Of a DNA stretch of 64,000 nt, positions 11,094-20,960 are shown in pieces; position 1 is the stretch's first letter; each line of letters begins with the position of its first letter. The stretch is from contig NC_087063.1 of assembly GCF_963678635.1 (NCBI RefSeq), forward strand, positions 51,163,220 to 51,227,219, written 5' to 3'. The notes beneath the pieces are model-generated. The model worked only from the letters and a program-made list of their open reading frames with translations, was not told the DNA's origin and did not search any database. Source of the DNA: Symsagittifera roscoffensis. Lineage: Eukaryota; Xenacoelomorpha; Acoela; Convolutidae. The position numbers and the translations under genes are program-made.

Positions 11094-11672
11094 TTAGGTC
11101 ATCATCAAAATTTCTGTCATTTTTGTGTTTTTGTAATCATGTGTATTAAGTGAATATGCTTTTCGAACTAGTGTTTCGATTCGTACTGCTAATTGTTTAA
11201 TTGTTTCATTTGGTAATCTGCGGAAATCGTTGCATAAAACTCTTTGATGTTGTTTGTTTCTTTCAGAATCAAACATTTTTGAAAATTCTTGTGTGAATCT
11301 TTTCCAGTCTGATTTTATTTCTATGGGTAATACTGAAAACCATTTTTGAGCTGCGCCATCTAGGGTTGTTTGTATTAATGCTGTGCGTCTATGTATCCAA
11401 TTTTGATGTAGTGGCGTATTAATTGGTTCGGGTCCTATATTTAAAATTAAATTTACTGTTACTGCATTTAGATAATCTTCTACAGAATATTCAGTGTCTG
11501 TTACTGTGAATACCATTAATGGTTTATTCGATGTTATTGATGATCCACCCATGAGGTATGGATTGATAGTCATCTGTAGTGATTCTGCGGCATTTGGCAT
11601 TTGTGAAAAATTTGGAAATTGATTTTTATGTGATTTCATGTTGCTGAAGGTATTATGGAAGCGGTATTTCAT
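11094..11672 (-). CDS. gag: Capsid-like Gag ORF (Retrotrans_gag type)
   Basis: A 192-codon ORF carries the pattern of the Retrotrans_gag capsid family: WIHRRTALIQTTLDGAAQKW, then a WKRFTQEFSKMF segment, then RRLPNETIKQLAVRIETLV. These match the order of the family: an aromatic helix, Leu-x-Gly-x-Ala-x-x-W, Trp-x-x-Phe, and a late helix with a regularly spaced Leu/Val pattern. The domain forms the particle shell of LTR elements. It lies between the disordered gag N-terminus and the nucleocapsid segment. Its stop at 11094 separates it from the rest of gag, so either a frameshift is used or the frame has decayed. Confidence 0.8.
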   Translation of the reverse strand: MKYRFHNTFSNMKSHKNQFPNFSQMPNAAESLQMTINPYLMGGSSITSNKPLMVFTVTDTEYSVEDYLNAVTVNLILNIGPEPINTPLHQNWIHRRTALIQTTLDGAAQKWFSVLPIEIKSDWKRFTQEFSKMFDSERNKQHQRVLCNDFRRLPNETIKQLAVRIETLVRKAYSLNTHDYKNTKMTEILMMT

Positions 11673-12011
11673 TTTGCATTTGTGTTGGTTGATAAGAATG
11701 CATTAACATTAGGTTTTGTGGTTGTATTGCTTGAAAAGATTGTGTGTTAAATGGGTTTTGTATATGCATTTGTTGTGGATTTTGTATATCTGGTGGGTTT
11801 TGTGGGTAAATTTTCATATTTTGAGATGGTTGAGATTGTCGCGGACTCTGTGTGCGATATTCTTTAGTATATGGTGCAAAAGTATCTGGTTGATCATAAT
11901 CATCGTCATCATCAGATGATAAATAGTTTGTGTTATATGTTGAATGTTTTTTATTTTTATTTTGTTGAAAAAATGGGTAATTTTCGGTATAATCCTGTGT
12001 AAGGTTGTGGA

Positions 12012-12506
12012 TTATCTGGAAAATTTACTGAATTGGTCGATGTTTTTGGGAGATTCTAATAATGAGAACATACGTGATTTAAATTTTGTGTTTTTTCGGG
12101 GAGGTTGATTTGTTCTTGGTTTGTGAGCATAATTATAATTGTGTTCTGCACAGGTGTTTCTTATGAATGATTTTTGTATTTTTGACGGTATTGTCATTGG
12201 TCTATACGTTTGATAATCCATATGTGAATATTTTGGAGCAACCGAAGGTTTAACGGTTGATTGTAAGGTTACCGGTGTTAGTGATGAGTTTGTATTTCTT
12301 GGTGTTGTCAGATTGGGGTGTATTGGTGAAATACTCTGATGTGTAGTTGTTGCTGTTGTTTGGACAATTTCTTCATTTATGAAATGTGATGGTGTTTGAA
12401 TATTTTGTTGTGTAAGATTTCTGGTTCCATTGAGGTTTTCATTATGTATGACTGTTGAATTTAAGCTGTTATTTCGTGTATCAGGTAAAAACGTATTATA
12501 ATTCAA
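12012..12506 (-). CDS. gag: Disordered Ser/Thr/Asn/Pro-rich Gag segment
   Basis: A 164-codon ORF upstream of the capsid ORF in the reading direction. It is dominated by Asn, Thr, Ser, Pro and Gln, with a basic, Lys/Arg-rich stretch near the C-terminus (around NQPPRKNTKFKSRMF). It resembles the flexible linker between the matrix-like and capsid domains of errantivirus Gag. No domain recognised. It is part of the same gag gene only by position. Confidence 0.45.
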   Translation of the reverse strand: MNYNTFLPDTRNNSLNSTVIHNENLNGTRNLTQQNIQTPSHFINEEIVQTTATTTHQSISPIHPNLTTPRNTNSSLTPVTLQSTVKPSVAPKYSHMDYQTYRPMTIPSKIQKSFIRNTCAEHNYNYAHKPRTNQPPRKNTKFKSRMFSLLESPKNIDQFSKFSR

Positions 12507-12821
12507 TGGTGTTGCATCAATGGTTAATGGTACTTTTTTTACATAATCTCTGTGAAAAGATATTGTACTTATTGCTTGACTCGAGATATCTTGTGGAATA
12601 TTCAGAAATGCTGGATGAGACCAATCAGGGTCCCAAACGTAATCTGATTGTTCTGAAAGAACAGTGTCGTCATTGGTATTTTGAGGTCTGAAATTTTTTT
12701 CTTGCTTATGAAATTAAACCTAAATTGTGGGTGAAATAATCAATTATAAACCATGCTAAAATCTTTTCTAAATCATGTTTAGTGTTTTGTGAAACATCTT
12801 CTTTAGTAAAAGTTTTGCGAA

Positions 12822-13396
12822 TTATATGTAGAAATGTTGAAAATGCTGTGATTTCATTTCGTACTTTTGTATGTTTGAATGTTTCGGTTGGTGATATACT
12901 TTGAACTTTGAACTATATGTGATATACTTTATACTTTGAAATATGTTTAAGTTTTCTACTTTGTTGGTGATATACTTTACACTTTGAACTGTATATATTA
13001 CTGCAAAAACTTCGTTAGTGAATATGGAGTTTGCTCTTTGTGAATTTTGATATTGTATGCTTTTGATATATTCTATGAATACTTTCGAAAATTCCAGTTC
13101 AATATCGTCTGTTTGAATTACATATTTTCGATGGGTTGTAGTTGGTTTGCTGAATTCTATGGTGTAGATTCCATATTGTTGTGTTAGATTACATTTGTCT
13201 TTCAAATAATGTTCAATAATTTTCTTTTGATTTTTACATCTGGGAATTCTGCTTTGCTTGGGCTGATCCCTGGTTCAAACAAATTTACGAGTAAGTTCTT
13301 ACAAAATCGTGTTTGTCCTCTATCATCGAGTGAATCTATATGAAAGGGAAAAACTGCTTCTTCATCTGGACTTTCATCACTTTGAGTGTGGCTCAT
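12822..13396 (-). pseudogene. gag: Gag N-terminal ORFs (two frames)
   Basis: The first ORF after the leader starts at 13396 (64 codons, acidic N-terminus) and runs into a second ORF (13205-12822, 127 codons) overlapping by 4 bases in another frame. Together they would make a matrix-like N-terminal domain of about 190 residues with alternating Lys/Glu and Ile/Val/Tyr. Part of the second ORF consists of an internally repeated stretch (12890-12990, TGATATACTTT-type units). No family recognised; the assignment rests on position between leader and capsid. Confidence 0.4.
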
Positions 13397-13399
13397 TTT

Positions 13400-14734
13400 T
13401 TCGTTTCATGACTGTTAATATATAACTATCAATGTGTCTAATTGGTTGATTCCAATTATACAAGTGTACTGGTTTGTCTTTATATTGCTTTTATATTCTT
13501 CTTTTTCCTCTTTTTGATGAATTTGAAGTTGTTTCTGAGTTGGAAAAATATAATTGATCATGAATGGGACAATTTTTATCTATTGATTCTTTTAATTTGT
13601 AAAATTCGTATAAACTGTTGGCTTCTGATTCAGAAAATGCGTTTCTAATTTTTTGAAAATCTTTTTCGTGTGATTTGTCTTTGTTTGTTTATAATTTTTT
13701 TTTTATTGTTTGTCGTTTTGTTCTAATGTATCCAACTCTTTGTGTATGAGGAGTGATTACAAGATCGTATTTTTGGTTATCTATTTCACAATTGTGTAAA
13801 ACGATTGTTGGTTTATTTCCTAAATGTTTGAATGATATAAGGTTTAGGATGAGGGATGCAAGAAATTGTTAGTTATTTCTATTTTCCTAGACTGTTAGTC
13901 CTTACGATTTTTTGATTAGCTTAACCTGGGTCTTTTTGTTCAGGGTTGGAGAGAAAAGTATATCGATTCCGGATAATGATTTTCTACTTTCTCGTGGCTA
14001 GTCTTAGTTAAGGTGCTAACTTTCCTAATCTTACTTAGGGGTAGTGATTGTGTTCAAGGGTTGGAGAACAGTAAACCGATCCACAAGGTTCAGGTATAAT
14101 TAGAACGCAAGCAGTTTGTTAGATACTATTGTAAACTTACTAAGTCTAAGATCTATCCTGTGTCTGGTAAGAGGAGGATTCAAGTGAAGGATGAATAACC
14201 GAAGTTCTTCACGGTTTAGCTTAATTTGAATGGTTAGTTTTCTTTAAAAATTTCTATTAGTCCTGGGTCTTTTGAAAAGGTTGGATAGTGAATCGACGTT
14301 TGAGGTCGTTAGACACTTGCTAAGTGGGTGGGGGAGAGAAAAAATGTTCCTTTGATCCAAGGATAGGCCTTGATGATCAGGTTTTAAATTTTGTGAAATA
14401 GAAAATTCATAAAGATCCAAGGATAGGCCTTGATTATCTGATTTTTAAGTTAAGTGAATTTAAGTTTAAAATGGTTTAAATTTATTGAAAAAAAAAATTT
14501 AGTTTTTCAACGATATTACTGAGCTTATGATTGCTGTTATGTTTAGGTGATGAAGCTGGAACAACAAGATGATTTATGATTACTAACTATTTATTGTCAT
14601 GCTACTAATTTTTATTTTTATTTTCAATAAGTATTTTTTTCAATTATGTTTTATAAAATAATGCAGAAATTAGGAAAACGATCTGAGATCTTTTTATCAA
14701 TCGTTATTGTACATTAATAATTTTGTTTAGCGCC
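13400..14734 (-). other. 5' leader of the LTR element
   Basis: About 1.3 kb without convincing ORFs lies between the LTR end and gag. The sequence just inside the LTR reads GGCGCTAAAC on the minus strand, a one-base-shortened version of the TGGCGCTGAAC primer-binding-site-like sequence seen in the plus-strand copies at 44977 and 50013. The leader is shared, in opposite orientation, with 44977-46600 and 50013-51640, which confirms that all three belong to one element family. Confidence 0.6.
14346..14440 (-). repeat. Short leader repeats GATCCAAGGATAGGCCTTGA
   Basis: Two near-identical 25-27 bp units (about 14354-14381 and 14415-14440), each with GATC near both ends, sit 300-400 bp inside the LTR. 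The plus-strand relatives carry three or four such units (45234-45440 and 50266-50475). Placement and spacing recall the protein-binding repeat array in the leader of the Drosophila gypsy element; function here is inferred only. Confidence 0.6.
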
Positions 14735-15489
14735 TGAAATGGTCATGAAGATTTACTTCAAAATTTTATGTTTGCAAATGAAAATCTTTATTCATTGCTA
14801 ATGAGATTCTAAATATAAAAGTTTGTGTTGGTTTTTGCCGTACAACCAGAAAACTAAATGGTAAGTTTCTACGTAGTCGTATATCGTCTTTTGTCCGAGG
14901 TCTTCTTCTAATACCGGGTAGTTTTAGTATTGTTCGGAATATCGGCTCTGATCTATTGAGTCGCAGAGACATTTCAATTAAGTTATTATCGTGTAACATT
15001 TTGAAAATGTTTTGTCTAAATTCTAATCTATTTTTGGTTAATTCTAAGCTATAAAGGTCTTATTCGAGATTTATTGTCGCACCAGATGAGTTAGAACAAA
15101 AGTGGTTAACTCATAGAGTAATTTCGGATAGGGTACACCGTCTGCTCGTCACGCTTTTCGGCCGGATAGATTCGTGCAACTTCTTAGTCTAATACCGATC
15201 CTAATCTTACTCTTATATCTACTAGTCTCAGGGTGTTTAACTAGTCTCTGCTAGGCTCAATAGATCTAGAGTATACTGGTTTATTGCAACTGCTGAAGTT
15301 CTCTTGGAGAGGCAACTAAGTTCTAAGTTAAATTCAAATCTCTCTGGTGCTGAAATTACAAGTAATTTCAGCACTTACAAATAAGTGGGTTGTTAGTTAG
15401 ATGGATTATGATTGGTTAATAATAAATTTTTTACAGTGGTAAAGTATCCAATTTATCCAATTATAAAATGTAGTTTAGATCAGGTTCCA
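14735..15489 (-). repeat. 5' LTR of the minus-strand element (755 bp, TG...CA)
   Basis: On the minus strand the LTR starts TGGAACCTGATC at 15489 and ends ...CATTTCA at 14735, followed by a primer-binding-site-like GGCGCT. Related LTRs occur at 17803, 40147, 44243, 49279 and 54434. Shared blocks include GATCTATTGAGACTAGGAGA and CTATCCGGTCGAAAATAAGA. An AATAAA on the minus strand (near 14790-14785) is a candidate polyadenylation signal. The matching 3' LTR must lie beyond the left edge. Confidence 0.85.
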
Positions 15490-15508
15490 TTTTTATCTTT
15501 TCATCAAC

Positions 15509-15685
15509 TCAACAGCTCGGAGTAATTCTCGCTGAAACTCTGAATTTCAACAACCACGCAAGTGTTGCCAATGTCGCTAAAACAATAGCTGAAGCCACTG
15601 CAGCTGAAAACACCATCAGCACAGTTTGTAGTTGGACATTAGATTGTTCTGCTGTCTCGGTTTCTCGGATTGAAACAACGGGCCT
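15509..15685 (-). CDS. Host gene last exon: juxtamembrane stalk and membrane helix
   Basis: A 177-nt terminal exon begins after a TTTCATTGCAG acceptor at 15687-15686 and ends with TGA at 15511-15509. It encodes a 58-residue tail: a polar stalk (SIRETETAEQSNVQLQ), a hydrophobic helix of about 22 residues (TVLMVFSAAVASAIVLATLA), and a short cytoplasmic tail. This makes the protein a type I membrane protein, as in SUSD2. The phase-0 start matches the phase-0 ends of the preceding mini-exons. There are only 19 bp between the stop and the LTR, so the original 3' UTR has been displaced or replaced. Confidence 0.75.
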   Translation of the reverse strand, partial: RPVVSIRETETAEQSNVQLQTVLMVFSAAVASAIVLATLATLAWLLKFRVSARITPSC

Positions 15686-16030
15686 CTGCAATGAAATCAA
15701 ACATTGCTGTTTCTAATAACTTGTTGGTAAAAGGAAGTTTTTGTATGATATGCGTCAAAACTTTTTTACCATTTTGTTTAAATCAGCGTTTTGGTTATTC
15801 CTAATTCAACAATCTTTCGAAGTCCAAAAACTCTGCTATTGAAATTTTTTATGCAAACTTTTTTGATGCATATATATTAGGCCAACACTTCTAATGAAAG
15901 CACAAAAAATATATATTTTTGATGATGAAGTTTTATTCTATCGTTTTTCAGCTATTGGCCATAGAATTTCAGAATACAATTTTTATTTGAGCTTTCGGAA
16001 ATTGAACTAGCAAAAATTGAAATTACAAAC

Positions 16031-16099
16031 CGAAGTTGTTGTCATGAGCTTTTGCGGCTCTGTTGTGGTGGGTATTTCTGTGGACAATGTTGCCAGAGT
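16031..16099 (-). CDS. Host gene stalk mini-exon B (69 nt)
   Basis: This exon has an acceptor TTCAATTTAG and a donor GTTTGT, is phase 0 at both ends, and encodes 23 residues rich in Thr, Pro and Ser (for example EIPTTTEPQKLMTTTS). It is a near copy of the exon at 16250-16318. It would add one unit of an O-glycosylation-prone stalk between the vWD part and the membrane. Being a multiple of three and phase 0, it could be skipped or included without changing the frame. Confidence 0.65.
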
Positions 16100-16249
16100 C
16101 TAAATTGAATTCAAACGATAAGAATTTCATCATTCGGTTTGTGTTTTTTTGTTCGGACTATCAAAGAGAAACGACAAACTATTTCAGCTAGAGTGGTTTT
16201 GTACGAAACGTTTTTTTCTTGAATGCACGCAAAAATAGAAATTACAAAC

Positions 16250-16318
16250 CGAAGTTGTTGTCGTGAGCTTTTGCGGCTCTGTTGTGGCCGGGGTTTCTGC
16301 GGACAATGATGCCAAAGA
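16250..16318 (-). CDS. Host gene stalk mini-exon A (69 nt)
   Basis: The acceptor (CTAATTGTAG) and donor (GTTTGT) match those of mini-exon B, and the exon is phase 0 on both sides. It encodes 23 residues (for example ETPATTEPQKLTTTTS), about three quarters identical to the other unit. Flanking intron bases are duplicated too, with a unit of about 219 bp, so this is a tandem exon duplication and not chance similarity. Confidence 0.65.
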
Positions 16319-16688
16319 CTACAATTAGATTAAACGATAAGACTTTCATCATTGAGTTTTGTAATTTTTTGTGCCCAATTTCGAAAGGAAAAGATAAAAA
16401 CTTTTTGGTAAACTTTTTCCAACACAATTTTTAAAACAGTCTGAAACAGTTTAAGCAGATTTTTTTTACCTATGAAGACTTTCCTATAGTATAGTAAATT
16501 TCATCAATTTTTTTTTTAAATCGAAAACTAGCAGCGTCAGCAATTTCTATTTTCTCAGTTTGCTGAAGCTTTTTTTTTCAAATGCACCTGACTCCGTCAA
16601 ATGGGTTTAGTTAACTGATTTCATAATAACACTTGTGGGGTGCTCTTTAATAAAAAAAATGAGAACAATTAAAGAATGGAGAACAAAC

Positions 16689-16925
16689 AATAGACGCTGT
16701 CCGGAGCTCTGCTTTTTCCGTCGAAGCTTGTGTAGCTCCTTCTGTTTGTGGTTGAGCATCAGTAGTAAGAGCAGCTATCACATTTTCACGCTGTTCGACT
16801 GCCACTGCCACTTCGTTCCAGAAGGAAACGTTCGCCGCTTTTTGTTCCAACTCAGAGTAAACCTGGGCAATTTCGGGTCCAGTCAGGAAGACGTCCAGAA
16901 TGCAGGCAGCATCTTTTTTACAAAT
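16689..16925 (-). CDS. Host gene exon: end of vWD-associated region and start of stalk
   Basis: A 237-nt exon has an acceptor TTTTACATCAG and a donor GTTTGT, phase 0 at both ends (79 codons). It opens with ICKKDAACILDVFLTGPEIA, which fits the conserved segment after the vWD domain in mesh/SUSD2-type proteins (Cys, Asp, Cys, then D-x-x-x-T-G). It continues into an amphipathic stretch with an N-glycosylation site (NVS) and a Thr/Gln/Ala-rich stalk. The frame runs past the donor for 13 more codons, which I treat as intron. Confidence 0.75.
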
Positions 16926-17457
16926 CTGATGTAAAAGTGGAATAACATAAAGAATCTAAGAAAAGTTTGATGTAAAATGGAATAAGAAAGAATTCTGAAC
17001 TCTGAGATCTGAAGACTAGAAATTCGTGCTATAGAAGTTTGAAAACCTAAAATAATTATCAAATTTTGTCCACATTGTTTAGGTCAGTCGTTTCGAATAA
17101 TTTGAGCTCTGCTGAAACCCTAAATTGGCAATCTTTTTCTGGAAAACTTTCGAGGCTGTTTTGTGATAATTATTTATAGTGCAATTCGCTGTCAAAATTA
17201 GCACATTTGGGAACAAAGGCGCATTAAAAAAATTTTGGGCTACTCAATTACTGTCGTTAAGTAGTACCATGGGAATCTAATTGCAAAAATTGTTAGCCAG
17301 AATGAGGGGTTGGTCCCCACCTCCGTGGCACGCTCCTACACCGAAAAAATCCGGTAAAAGTGTTATGTCGTTAGGTCAAGCTGAAAAACTTTACGGGTTA
17401 TTTGAGATATTCATTTTCAGTTTGAGCAAAATCAGTTATGAACATTAAGATGTATAC

Positions 17458-17663
17458 CGTTTCGGCTTCGATTCTTTCGGCTTCAGTGGGGAAGTTTGCT
17501 TCATATTGGGGTACAAGACCCTTTCCATGTTCAGTGTCGTTTTCAATCTGAACATAGTATTCATAGACTGAAAATATCCAGGCCGATTTATTGGCTTTCC
17601 AGGCTTCTCCAAACTGCTCGTGAATGACGCTTGGCGTTGAGTTGGCTGGCAAAATGTTTCGAT
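17458..17663 (-). CDS. Host gene exon: C-terminal part of vWD region
   Basis: A 206-nt exon begins after a TTTCAATTTTAG acceptor and ends before GTATAC. Its first two bases complete a codon started by the exon ending at 40612, giving Asp at the place where relatives read TPDG. It then continues ILPANSTPSVIHEQFGEAWK, matching the family's Asn-x-Thr/Ser, Ile-x-x-x-Phe-Gly-x-x-W order. It ends with NFPTEAERIEAET, joining in phase 0 to the Cys-containing start of the next exon. The phase match across a 22.9-kb intron is strong support that both exons belong to one gene. Confidence 0.8.
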
Positions 17664-17802
17664 CTAAAATTGAAACGGGTATGCATTTTTCACTGAATTT
17701 ACTCCCAAAACGTTTTCCAGTTGGCCCAAATAAAGCTATTTGTTCAATTAACGCTGGATCTGATCCGCTCTTTGATATTGAAAAAAGCATATCTGAGCTT
17801 AA

Positions 17803-18310
17803 TGGAACCAGTTTAAAACAAGTATTTATATCCAGTTATAATATTGATAAAACGATGTCTATAAAATACTTCTTACTAACCAGTGATGATTTATAGTTTC
17901 AGCCAGAAGTGAGTAAAATTAACTTACCACATATTTGCTCTTCCTCATAAAAATTCTTGATATCTAGCCTCGCAAATACAAGTTTAGACTAGATCTATTG
18001 AGACTAGGAGATATCAGAGTAAGAATAAGATTGGTATTTGACTAAGAAGTTGCACGAATCTATCCGTCCGAAAATAAGATAGCTTTACGAACAGACAGTG
18101 TACTTTATCTGAAATTACTCTATGAGTGAGCCACCCCGGACTTAACCTCATCTGGTGCGACCAAGACTCTCAAACATATCTCTCCGCGATACATTTAGAC
18201 TTAGCAAATACAAAACAGAAATAAGATCAAAAACACCACAAAATTTTAAACAGTATTGAAAATTTATTGAGCTTGTCTCCACGTCTCAATAAGTCTAATC
18301 AATTTAACCA
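17803..18310 (+). repeat. LTR fragment in the large host intron
   Basis: It starts TGGAACCAGTTTAAAAC and shares the blocks GATCTATTGAGACTAGGAGA and CACGAATCTATCC with the LTRs at 44243 and 49279. It continues past the short-LTR end into the TTGTCTCCACG block. No internal element region follows, so it is a truncated or solo LTR, opposite in strand to the host gene, about 140 bp upstream of the exon at 17458-17663. Confidence 0.7.
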
Positions 18311-18547
18311 AGTGATAAAGCTAACACTAGGCCAAAATTCGAACAACTGACCGACCTTCTACATCGTGAAAAGAAAAAGCAGACTACAACGATTATTACT
18401 CTTTAAAATTATCAATGCAGTAAAAATTGAAACAAAATACTTGTGCAGTAAGATTCATTTCCAACCTATATATCTCTCAAGGAAATATAACCAGTAATAT
18501 ATAAAACCACAACGACTAATCTAAAACTACAAAATTCTTTTTTTTTT

Positions 18548-18871
18548 TCAAAATCTGCAGTAACTATAAAAAAAACATGAGCGCTCAATCATTAGCTTAG
18601 ACCGCTCGGCCAATTGGCAAAATGAGCTTGTCTTTATATGCATTTCTATTCTAGCTGATATTTGCGTTGCAGCATCAACCGTCCCCGAAGAAGGAAGAAC
18701 CGGAGCGAGCTTAACAGTCGGCCAAGTAAGTTCACGCGTTGCAGTAATAACAAAGGCGGCTCGTGCGCAACCGTTCTGTTCAAATTTTAGCTTAACTATT
18801 GATTCGGCCAAGAGGGTAGTACCCACGTGGACTATCCGGCTCAATGACTCATACAAAATTGCCTGTTTCAA
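18548..18871 (-). pseudogene. pol: BEL/Pao C-terminal tail ORF
   Basis: A 107-codon ORF directly after the integrase tail. The first half (SRIVHVGTTLLAESIVKLKF, then REL and WPTVKLAPV) fits the end of BEL/Pao polyproteins, where a Thr/Arg-Pro-x-x-Lys-Leu-Ala segment is common. The second half is probably non-coding. Confidence 0.45.
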
Positions 18872-19396
18872 GAGTTAAGTTAGACTGAGTGTGCAACTTG
18901 ACTAGCTTAATCAGTAAGGAAACATATTCGCGAAGCCAACGAGACCAAATACTGTTAGCATACGACTGCGCTTGCACGTACCTTTTCTTATATTCAAAGT
19001 TTTCCCAGGTAAAAGCGAAGGAAAGCTTGTGGCATGTTGTCCAAGTAAAATGGGGTTTGGGGTTATTGCTTGGGATTAAGGCGAAGGAAAGCTTGTGGCA
19101 TGTTGTCCAAGTAAAATGGGGTTTGGGATTAGAAGTCACAATCAATATGTCATCAAGATAAGCAAAATTGTTTTCGCAATTTGTTAGTGTAAGACCAATA
19201 GCGTTTTAGAATTCAACTGGCATATCCGTGAGGCCATGAAATCCCGTTTGGAAAAGTTACTGTGTGAATGTGAATTGGTACTAACGGGAGTGATTGTCCT
19301 CGAATTCAAAGCCTGCTCAACTAAGCAGAGTGTGGTTCGTAACACCTCTTCAATAACTGGCCTACTGCCTAGTATATTGTAAAGCATGCGCCTCAC
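18848..19396 (-). pseudogene. pol: BEL/Pao integrase C-terminal part, copy A
   Basis: ORFs at 19396-19184 and 19145-18849 continue from the core. They contain EEVLRTTLCLVEQALNSRTI followed by the PVST turn, then a RYVQAQSYANSIWSRWLREY segment typical of BEL/Pao integrase tails. A 66-bp tandem repeat is inserted between them. Frames are broken. Confidence 0.7.
19015..19135. repeat. Two-copy 66-bp tandem repeat
   Basis: Copies start at 19015 and 19081 with GCGAAGGAAAGCTTGTGGCA. The corresponding place in BEL copy B (near 22013) has a single copy, so this is a local duplication in copy A. Confidence 0.85.
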
Positions 19397-19399
19397 GCT

Positions 19400-19700
19400 T
19401 CAGACAAGGCGCTCCCAGGAGCCGCCATGACGAGGTGCGCCTGGCGGGTTAAGTTTACAAGCAACACCTTTGTGTGCAAAAATGGTGGGAGCCATGCCGG
19501 TCCAGTTCTTGATAGAGGCTAGTAATTCCTTTTCCGCACCAACGAAGTTCGTGCTGTTATCCGACCAGATCGTGCTTGGTTTACCACGACGCGCAATGAA
19601 CCGTTCAATACCCATGACACAAGAAATATTGTCCAGAGATGGTACAATCTCAAGGTGTATAGCCCTGGTGGTGAAGCAAGTGAAAAAAAGCGGTCCAAAG
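19400..19700 (-). pseudogene. pol: BEL/Pao integrase core, copy A
   Basis: The 71-codon ORF reads IERFIARRGKPSTIWSDNST followed by NFVGAEKELL and ends LNPPGAPRHGGSWERLV, the signature of BEL/Pao integrases. It contains the second catalytic Asp (WSDN) and the Glu of the GGSWERLV segment. The first Asp lies upstream in broken sequence. The reaction is strand transfer of element DNA. Confidence 0.8.
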
Positions 19701-20524
19701 TAATCTACACCCGTATGATTGAAGGCTGGTTGCTTATATCCGAGTCTTTCGACCGGTAAATTGGATCAAATTGGCTGAATGGTACAAGCTTTGGGCTTAT
19801 GGCATGTTACATAATGATTTTCGATAGACAGAAGTAGTTCACGCAACCAAGGTGTTGCATATTTAATATTTGAAACGAAGCGCACTTAAAATAAGCTTTG
19901 ATGAAAATGCTCGTGGTGGAGGCTGTGGGCCAACAAGTGAACTAGAGTCTGATGGGCGTCGAGTAAATTTGGGTGCTTTGTATCAAACTCGGTATTCACT
20001 AAGCGATCAATCCGGTCGGTGGAACGAATGATACCAGCGGGAACGATAAAAGGAGAATACGTGGCAATCTCACTACTGTTCTTACTGGTTTGCCAGCGGT
20101 GAGTGTTTTCAAGTCAACCGGGAAGGAATCCATGTGAGCATTTATTTGTTTTCTTCAATATCAACTTCTGTGGGGTCGGTGAACCTTATATTCTTGCCGC
20201 GAAAAAGCTTATGCGAAGACAGCATCCTCAACATAAACGCGACAACTTTTTTAGACCTCGTAAAGGAAGTAAACTTTTCCCAATTGAACCCGTGTGCGAG
20301 ATTTTTGATGGATATGACATCAGTGACGAAGGATGACGATGTCTTCAAGCAATTATCGACATCACAAGAAGAAACCTCCAAAAAAATTTCATTGATCACA
20401 CGTTCGTCGGGTATAAACGGCTAATCAGTGGTCCTGAGAAAGCTCGGACCATTAAGCCAGCTGCTATTTTTGAGGGCTTCCGAAGAACTCCCCCGGGTAC
20501 CGGTATCAGCCAGATTACCCCCAC

Positions 20525-20960
20525 TCAAACACGGTGCCACTCATCAATAGTGGTCGATTCGAGGATTTTGACGACACGGTTAGCGACGAATACGGGTAAA
20601 ATTTTATGAGAGTTTAGCCACTGCAAAACGTTAGTACTATCTGTCCACATGTAGACATTATTGTTGTTAATGTTCAGCGCTTTCAGTTTATCGTCTATCA
20701 GACGTGTGGCAAGTCGACAAGCAGCTTGAAGCACTAGCTTACGTATAGATCGCGCTTTCATCGGCGCGACGCGAGCTTCACCAAAGATGAAGGATTTTTG
20801 AGTTTTTTGCGAGCTCGAAAGTTGCGCACGCAAAAACTAACAGCACAGAAAACAGCGTGCGAGCTATCACCGTACATGTGAAGCTCAATTGGATCGACAG
20901 GCTCTAAGAAATAAAAGCGGGGAAAAGTCAGTTAAGCTAAGAGTGGGAGACTGGAGTGCC
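20525..20960 (-). pseudogene. pol: BEL/Pao RNase H, copy A
   Basis: The minus strand encodes HMYGDSSHAVFCAV, the first RNase H catalytic Asp in its BEL/Pao setting. It is followed by FIFGEARVAPMKARSIRKL and YMWTDSTNVLQWL, the later catalytic Asp. The end reads FVANRVVKILESTTIDEWHR, the usual close of the domain. A frame change separates the first Asp from the rest. RNase H degrades the RNA strand during reverse transcription. Confidence 0.75.

Larger units (their letters stand above)
1..15489 (-). mobile_element. Degraded errantivirus-like Ty3/gypsy LTR retrotransposon
   Basis: The order in the minus direction is LTR, leader, gag (matrix-like, linker, capsid, nucleocapsid), protease, RT, envelope-like gene and extra ORF. 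The Retrotrans_gag capsid, DSG protease and YLDD RT support Ty3/gypsy. The presence of env-like sequence fits the errantivirus type. RNase H and integrase are missing between 5600 and 5560, and a 2.4-kb segment is duplicated. It lies in the same direction as the host gene and starts 19 bp after the host stop codon. Confidence 0.8.
15690..17457 (-). other. Short host introns between stalk exons
   Basis: Introns of 345, 150, 370 and 532 bp separate the exons at 15509, 16031, 16250, 16689 and 17458. They have AT-rich interiors. The only internal structure is the 219-bp duplication carrying the mini-exons. Confidence 0.6.

Noticed and set aside
14346-14445. Leader repeats as a CRISPR array
   Set aside because: Two to four imperfect units in a eukaryotic retroelement leader, with uneven spacers and no cas genes.
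14766-14999. ORFs inside LTRs (14766-14999, 44360-44548, 44718-44945 and copies) as genes
   Set aside because: They recur only because the LTR recurs, and their frames are not preserved between diverged copies.
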